DNA from: Burkholderiaceae bacterium | Lineage (GTDB): Bacteria; Pseudomonadota; Gammaproteobacteria; Burkholderiales; Burkholderiaceae_E | Length of the DNA: 64,000 nucleotides | Direction of reading: 5' to 3' | Assembly: GCA_023954015.1 (NCBI GenBank) | Contig: JAMLIS010000014.1 | Coordinates: 1 to 64,000, forward strand | In this document: positions 60,401-64,000 of the stretch, piece after piece | Layout of the letters: each line of letters starts with the position of its first letter | How positions within the stretch are numbered: position 1 is the first letter of the stretch | The notes under the pieces: model-generated | What the model saw: the letters and a program-made list of their open reading frames with translations, nothing else | Told to the model about the DNA's origin: nothing | The model's database searches: none | Made by a program: the position numbers and the translations under genes

Positions 60401-61031
60401 GCCCACTCTGACCATCACCGACGACGCGTCCGGCGTCACCAACGACCCGATCACGTACACCTTCAACTTCAGCGAAGCGGTGACCGGCTTCGACGCCGGC
60501 GACGTCGACGTCAACGGCGTGCCGACGAGCTCGAAGGGTCCGCTCACGGGTAGCGGCGCGGTCTACCAGATGGTCGTCACGCCGCCCGCCGGCGCCGAAG
60601 GAGAGATCGAGGTCTCCGTCGCGGCAGGCGCCGCAGCCGACGCGGCGGGCAATCGAAGCCTTGCCGAGAGCGCGTCGCCGCAGCCCTTCGACACCCTCGC
60701 GCCCGCTGCACCCGGGCTCGCGATGTTCCATTCGCCGATCATAATCGGGTCAAACAACACGCCGCTGCCCGACGGAGGCACGACCAGCGATCCGTCGCCC
60801 GGGTTGACGATCACCTTCGACGAGATCTTCGATTCGGGTTCCGTCGCGATCTTCCGCAACGGTGCCCAGCTGCCCGTGTCGATTCCACCGACCAACAGCC
60901 AAACCGTCGAGTACACGGATATGCTGGCCAGTTTCGGCATCTACGAATACAGCGCCTCGATGACCGACGCAGCGGGCAACGTCGGGGCGCTGGCACCGTC
61001 ATACACGATCACCTACGCGTCGCCGATCTGA
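57474..61031 (+). CDS. BapA-like adhesin with six Ig-like repeats
   Basis: 1185 residues. The N-terminal about 125 residues resemble the BapA prefix domain (YRYRLVDEAGGRVAAS and FGSDLVVEGLNEGQTLRLEGFF), ending in a hydrophobic, glycine-rich stretch (PLLAIGGGIAVLGG, about 143-160). Residues 160-480 hold less regular Ig-like domains (VVTGTAEPGSTIRL, PTIGGTAEAGSQV). Residues 480-1075 are six Big_12-type repeats (SGTATGPVTYTF, AGNPNAAGS). The tail 1075-1185 is another Ig-like unit. There is no RTX (GGxGxD) repeat. A GAGGG site precedes the ATG. The TolC and ABC genes after it suggest type I secretion. Probably a biofilm matrix or adhesion protein. Confidence 0.88.
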   Translation: MAIVLEAISTSGAAARVPLPASGPTTVPAEPGYRYRLVDEAGGRVAASPEVKRFGSDLVVEGLNEGQTLRLEGFFTRCAPQDSCALSLENLGGSAGETITPASEPIGAFSGGGFLMYASGAGAPAVPPPPEAGFDFKPLLAIGGGIAVLGGAGGGGGGGGGSSDNEAPAPPVIARMFTDQPQPVVTGTAEPGSTIRLTFSSATPATYTTTTGSDGNWRIDTGTASPLIGTPPRLAEGESIGIVATATDSAGNPSRPTTGTITLDSIPPTAPTIDTALLTNDATPTIGGTAEAGSQVTLRLLDRGSALDVTYVVTADGSGRWKVDVGSTQPSSGTLAGGHLGDTSVTGLTAFANDQAGNQSTSRAAELRVDTRIPDPPTIVTVAGENVAAPDDVAFINASEAASAVRVTGTLPAGYADRPVTVTWGTTTLSATVSGTGWEVEFPQARIPEDGPNAITATFTNAVGTQSTQGTQSVVIDRVAPNAPTISDDTSGTATGPVTYTFSFNEAVVGFTAGDVSVTNGTRGTFTQLNPSTYTLVVTPTAGAEGNLAVSVPAGAFTDLAGNPNAAGSAAADQPFDLRPPTVAITDSASGVANGAITYTFTFSEPVSGFSADDVVVSGGAKGAFTALDARTYTLVVTPPAGTEGEIDVSVPAGATVDAAGNASAAASAPAQAFDTLAPTLTITDSEPGATATGNVTFTFTFSEAVTGFGAGDINVSGGAKGAFSGSGAVYRLIVAPAADQQGTIEVSVAAGAAQDAAGNPSSGASASQGFDVRLPPSLVITDDVSGTASGPVTYTFEFSEPVSGFTAGDVEVIGVPAGSKGPLTGAGAVYRMVITPPAGAEGEIGVRVPAGVATDGAGNANLGQNAAPQLFDTVAPNPPTISDDTADTATGPVTFTFAFGEAVSGFTAGDVSVTNGTPGTFTQVSPSAYTLVVTPTAGAEGNMTVSVDAGTFTDLAGNPNAAGTAPYVQPFDLRPPTLTITDDASGVTNDPITYTFNFSEAVTGFDAGDVDVNGVPTSSKGPLTGSGAVYQMVVTPPAGAEGEIEVSVAAGAAADAAGNRSLAESASPQPFDTLAPAAPGLAMFHSPIIIGSNNTPLPDGGTTSDPSPGLTITFDEIFDSGSVAIFRNGAQLPVSIPPTNSQTVEYTDMLASFGIYEYSASMTDAAGNVGALAPSYTITYASPI
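58909..60700 (+). repeat. Six tandem Ig-like coding repeats (about 298 bases each)
   Basis: Units begin near 58909, 59206, 59503, 59800, 60100 and 60397. Units 1 and 5 start with APN.PTISDD and are close to each other; units 2 and 6 both start with LRPPT..ITD and follow them. The order therefore looks like a duplicated block. Units 4 and 6 share SKGPLTG.GAVY. Confidence 0.88.
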
Positions 61032-61131
61032 CCACGCGCTACGCAACCGCCCGTCGCACATCCGACCTGTTACCATCCCGGCGGCCCGGGCGTCGGTGAG
61101 GCGGCTGTGCGCCTTCACCCCGAAATCGACG

Positions 61132-62328
61132 ATGCGGTTGGCCGTTCTCGTTCTTGCAACGCTGGCGCTGCCGGGCGTGGCCCCGGCGGCGACGCTCGCC
61201 GAGGTCGTGCGCAACGCCCTCGACACCTATCCGGCCATCGTGCTCGCGGCATCGAACCGCAACGTGGCGCAATACGACATCGCCCGCGCGCGATCGCAAC
61301 ACTACCCGACGATCGACGTGCTCGGCACGCGACGCCTGGCCGGCGCTGCGCGCAATCTCGCGCAGCCGCGTCTTCGAATGAACGTGTGGGCCTCGGGCGC
61401 GATCGACGCGTCGATCGAACGCGAGACGTGGCGCGAGAGCTCGCTCGCCGCCCGCGAACTCGAGACGCGCGAGGACGTCGCCTTCGACGCCACGCAGGCC
61501 TATCTGCGGCTGCTGCGCGGCTATCGCGTGCTCGATGCGCTGATGCGAAACCTCGAGCGGCACCGTGCACTCGTCGCCGACTTCGAGGCGATCGCGTCGA
61601 TCGACGTGGGGCGTCGCTACGACCTGGTGCAGGCGCGCACCCGGCTCGAGCAGGTGCACTTGCGCATCGCCGACCAGGAAGCCGAGATCGCTTCGGCGCG
61701 CGAGACGCTCGTGCGCTTCTACCCGCAACCGATCCCGCGCGACGAACTGTCGTTGCCGGCCTTGCTGCCGCTGCCGCCGGCCGGCACGATGCTCGCCGCG
61801 CCGGAGGACCACCCGTCGATCGAGGCCGCGGAGCGGGAAGCGAAGGCCGCCGAGGCCGCGACGCGCGTAGCGCGCGGCGAGCGCGGTCCGCGCGTCGACG
61901 TCGAGTCGACGGTCGGCAAGGAAAACGCCACGCAACTGATCGTCTCCTGGCCCGCCTTCGATCTGGGGCTCACCGCCGCCGAGCAGGCCTCGCAGGCATC
62001 GCTGGTCGGCGCACGCGCGCGGGTGGCCGAGGAAAAGCGCGTGATCGCCGAACAGCAACGATCGTCGTTGCAGGACTTCCTCGCCGCGCAGCGGCGCGAA
62101 CAGGTTTCGGGCGGGCAGATCGGACTGGCCGAGGAACTCGTCGACGTCTATCGTGAACAGTTCCGCGTCGGGCGCCGTCCGCTGCTCGACCTGCTGAACG
62201 CCTTCGCCGAGCTCTCGAACGCGGAAGTGACCTTCGAGTCGGCGCGCGTGGACAAGGCGCTCGCGCGCTACCGGATGGAATACGCGCTCGGCAGGCTCGC
62301 CGGACATTTCGAAAGAGGCACGCCTTGA
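61132..62328 (+). CDS. TolC-family outer-membrane efflux protein (type I secretion)
   Basis: 398 residues from the ATG at 61132, which gives a clean signal peptide (MRLAVLVLATLALPGVAPA). Helical repeats rich in Ala, Arg and Glu with the TLAEVVRNALDTYP start and the later VDVYREQFRVGRRPLLDLLNA are family features. It should be the outer-membrane channel of the type I system, as LapE is for LapA. An in-frame GTG at 61096 would extend it by 12 residues. It ends two bases before the ABC gene start. Confidence 0.9.
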   Translation: MRLAVLVLATLALPGVAPAATLAEVVRNALDTYPAIVLAASNRNVAQYDIARARSQHYPTIDVLGTRRLAGAARNLAQPRLRMNVWASGAIDASIERETWRESSLAARELETREDVAFDATQAYLRLLRGYRVLDALMRNLERHRALVADFEAIASIDVGRRYDLVQARTRLEQVHLRIADQEAEIASARETLVRFYPQPIPRDELSLPALLPLPPAGTMLAAPEDHPSIEAAEREAKAAEAATRVARGERGPRVDVESTVGKENATQLIVSWPAFDLGLTAAEQASQASLVGARARVAEEKRVIAEQQRSSLQDFLAAQRREQVSGGQIGLAEELVDVYREQFRVGRRPLLDLLNAFAELSNAEVTFESARVDKALARYRMEYALGRLAGHFERGTP

Positions 62329-62330
62329 AC

Positions 62331-64000
62331 ATGCACGACGCGGCAAGCGGCAGCGACGCGACGACCGACCTGCTCGACGGCGTCGCGCGCCTGGCGAGGC
62401 TCGGCGGCCGTCCGCTGTCGGCGGTGGCGCTGCGGGCACAGTGCACGCGCGACCGCGACGGGCGACTCGACGCCGAGTCGTTGCGCCGCGTGCTGTCCGA
62501 CAGCGGCCTCGACTTCACGCGCGGAGAAGGCGCGCTGTCCGAGCTGGAGCGACAAGGCCTGCCCGCGCTCGCCGCGCTCACCGACGGCCGCTACCGCCTC
62601 GTCGAGCGCGCCGACGAGCTGCTGTCGGCCGACGTAGCCGGGGCGTACGCCGGGCACTTCCATCGGGTGACGCCGCGCCCGGGCCCCGATCTTCGTTCGG
62701 AGATCCCTGCACGGCGAAACGCGCGCGCCTGGTTCTGGCGCGTGCTCTGGGGACTGCGGCACTTCTACGCGCACGTTGCGCTGGCGACGCTGCTGGTCAA
62801 CGTGCTGTCGATCGCGGTTTCGCTGTACGTGATGAACGTCTACGACCGCGTGGTGCCGAACCGCACCTACGAGACGCTCTGGGTGCTGACGATCGGCACC
62901 ACGGGCGCGCTGCTGTTCGACTTCGTCGCTCGCATGCTGCGCGCCTGGCTGATCGACGTTGCCGGCAAGCGCGCCGACCTCGAGATCAGCGCGGGGCTCT
63001 TCGCCCGACTCCTCGGCATCCAGTTGATCCAGAAGCCCGCCTCGTCGGGCGCCTTCGTCAGCAACCTGCGCGATTTCGAGGCGATCCGCGAGGTGCTCAC
63101 CTCGGCCACGCTGACGGCGTTGATCGACCTGCCGTTCTTCCTGCTGTTCGTCGCGGTGATCGGCTGGATCGCGCCCCCGCTCGCGATCGTTCCGCTGGTG
63201 GCGATCGTCGGGGTCGTCATCGTCGGCGCGCTCGTACAGGCGCCGCTCGCCCGCAGCATTCGCGACTCGATGAAGGAAAGCTCGCAGCGCCAGGGGCTGG
63301 CGGTGGAAACCGTCGAAGGGCTGGAAACGCTGAAGGTCAACAATGCGCAGGCGCACGCGCAGCAGCGCTGGGAGTGGTTCACCGAGACGGTGGCGATCGC
63401 GCAGATGAAGTCGCGCAACCTGTCGAACCTGGTGATCACCGCGACTTCGACGCTGCAGCAGCTGTCGACCGTCGCCACGGTCGTCATCGGCGTCTACCTG
63501 ATCCACGATGCGAAGCTGTCGATGGGCGGACTGATCGGCGCGGTGATCCTGTGCGGGCGCGCAATCGCGCCGCTCGCGCAGGTGGCCAGCCTCGCGGTGC
63601 GCTTCCAGCAGGCGCGCACGGCCTTCGACGGACTGCAGGCGCTGATCGACAAGACGGGCGAACGCGACCCCGAGCGCAGCTACCTGAGCCTGCAATCGGT
63701 GCGCGGCGACATCGCTTTCTCCGGCGTGGACTTCAGCCACGACCCGCAGGGAAGCACGCTGTTCCGCGGGCTCACGCTGTCGATCCGGGCTGGCGAGCGG
63801 GTGGCGATCCTCGGCCGCACCGGCAGCGGCAAGTCGACGCTGCTACGCCTTGCGGCGGGGCTCTACGCGCCGGCGGCCGGACGCGTGACGCTCGACGGAA
63901 TCGATCTGCGACAGATCGATCCGGCCGACCTGCGCGCGTCCGCGGCGCTGCTGCCGCAGGACTCGCGGCTGTTCCTCGGCACGCTGCGCGAGAACCTCGA
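62331..64000 (+). CDS. Type I secretion ABC transporter (LapB-like), partial
   Basis: About 556 residues are visible before the window end. The N-terminal domain (1-125) resembles the peptidase C39-like domain of LapB/HlyB, without a catalytic cysteine at the expected place. Membrane helices follow (about 150-430, LLVNVLSIAVSLYVMNVYDRVVPN), then the ATPase with Walker A GRTGSGKST (about 495-503) and a Q-loop LLPQDSRLF. The LSGGQ and Walker B parts lie beyond the window. It should drive export of the adhesin. The ATG at 62331 follows the tolC stop by two bases. Confidence 0.93.
   Translation, partial: MHDAASGSDATTDLLDGVARLARLGGRPLSAVALRAQCTRDRDGRLDAESLRRVLSDSGLDFTRGEGALSELERQGLPALAALTDGRYRLVERADELLSADVAGAYAGHFHRVTPRPGPDLRSEIPARRNARAWFWRVLWGLRHFYAHVALATLLVNVLSIAVSLYVMNVYDRVVPNRTYETLWVLTIGTTGALLFDFVARMLRAWLIDVAGKRADLEISAGLFARLLGIQLIQKPASSGAFVSNLRDFEAIREVLTSATLTALIDLPFFLLFVAVIGWIAPPLAIVPLVAIVGVVIVGALVQAPLARSIRDSMKESSQRQGLAVETVEGLETLKVNNAQAHAQQRWEWFTETVAIAQMKSRNLSNLVITATSTLQQLSTVATVVIGVYLIHDAKLSMGGLIGAVILCGRAIAPLAQVASLAVRFQQARTAFDGLQALIDKTGERDPERSYLSLQSVRGDIAFSGVDFSHDPQGSTLFRGLTLSIRAGERVAILGRTGSGKSTLLRLAAGLYAPAAGRVTLDGIDLRQIDPADLRASAALLPQDSRLFLGTLRENL

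Noticed and set aside
58909..60700. CRISPR-like or satellite array
   Set aside because: The repeats are about 298 bases, coding and in frame; they are Ig-like domains, not spacers and repeats.
57615..60731. Long minus-strand frame opposite the adhesin
   Set aside because: It mirrors the GC-rich repeat DNA and has no signal, fold or start site; the plus-strand frame has a clear protein pattern.

Overview
The window is about 64 kb of GC-rich, densely packed DNA that reads as the chromosome of a betaproteobacterium, most likely of the Burkholderiales. The evidence is gene order and protein type: a complete division and cell wall (dcw) cluster followed by ftsZ, a peroxiredoxin, lpxC, secA, argJ and a DUF815 ATPase, a MutT-ThiE fusion, and yacG at the window edge, plus an Eps-type exopolysaccharide export set of the Methylobacillus kind. 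I saw no tRNA, rRNA, CRISPR array, prophage or intact insertion sequence.

Region 1 (1-26 kb) is conserved housekeeping DNA, almost all on the minus strand. Read in the direction of transcription (from about 25.9 kb down to 0.1 kb) it runs mraZ, rsmH, ftsL, ftsI, murE, murF, mraY, murD, ftsW, murG, murC, ddlB, ftsQ, ftsA, ftsZ, then peroxiredoxin, lpxC, a small membrane protein, secA, argJ, DUF815 ATPase and MutT-ThiE. A dciA-like gene lies opposite. Most dcw genes overlap by 1-8 bases (TGATG, ATGA or GTGA junctions), so translational coupling is likely. A plausible mraZ promoter overlaps an array of GTGG/GTGC boxes at exact 10-base spacing, which fits MraZ autoregulation.

Region 2 (26-32 kb) holds the RNase P RNA gene with its closing P1 helix and an extended -10 promoter, a zinc-ribbon methyltransferase, dihydroorotase (pyrC), glycerate kinase and tartrate dehydrogenase as a coupled set, and a proline-rich putative lipoprotein.

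Region 3 (32-57.4 kb) is a mosaic exopolysaccharide locus. The export and assembly parts are EpsB-like priming transferase, EpsL-like barrel, EpsE-like export protein, EpsF-like co-polymerase, EpsG-like kinase, a flippase and a polymerase or ligase. Between them are four glycosyltransferases, a class III aminotransferase, an uncharacterised six-helix membrane protein and a seven-gene minus-strand block for a probable branched deoxy sugar: C-methyltransferase, DUF4910 aminopeptidase-like protein, two RfbF-type nucleotidyltransferases flanking a PIG-L deacetylase, a 3,5-epimerase and an NAD-dependent epimerase/reductase. The 32-39 kb part is visibly richer in A+T and contains a 21-base repeat array that looks like an IS21-type end, so it was probably acquired or rearranged.

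Region 4 (57.4-64 kb) is a surface adhesin module: a BapA-like protein with six tandem Ig-like domains, a TolC-family outer membrane protein and the start of a LapB-type type I secretion ABC transporter cut by the window end. Together regions 3 and 4 look like a biofilm matrix locus: polysaccharide plus a secreted matrix or adhesion protein.
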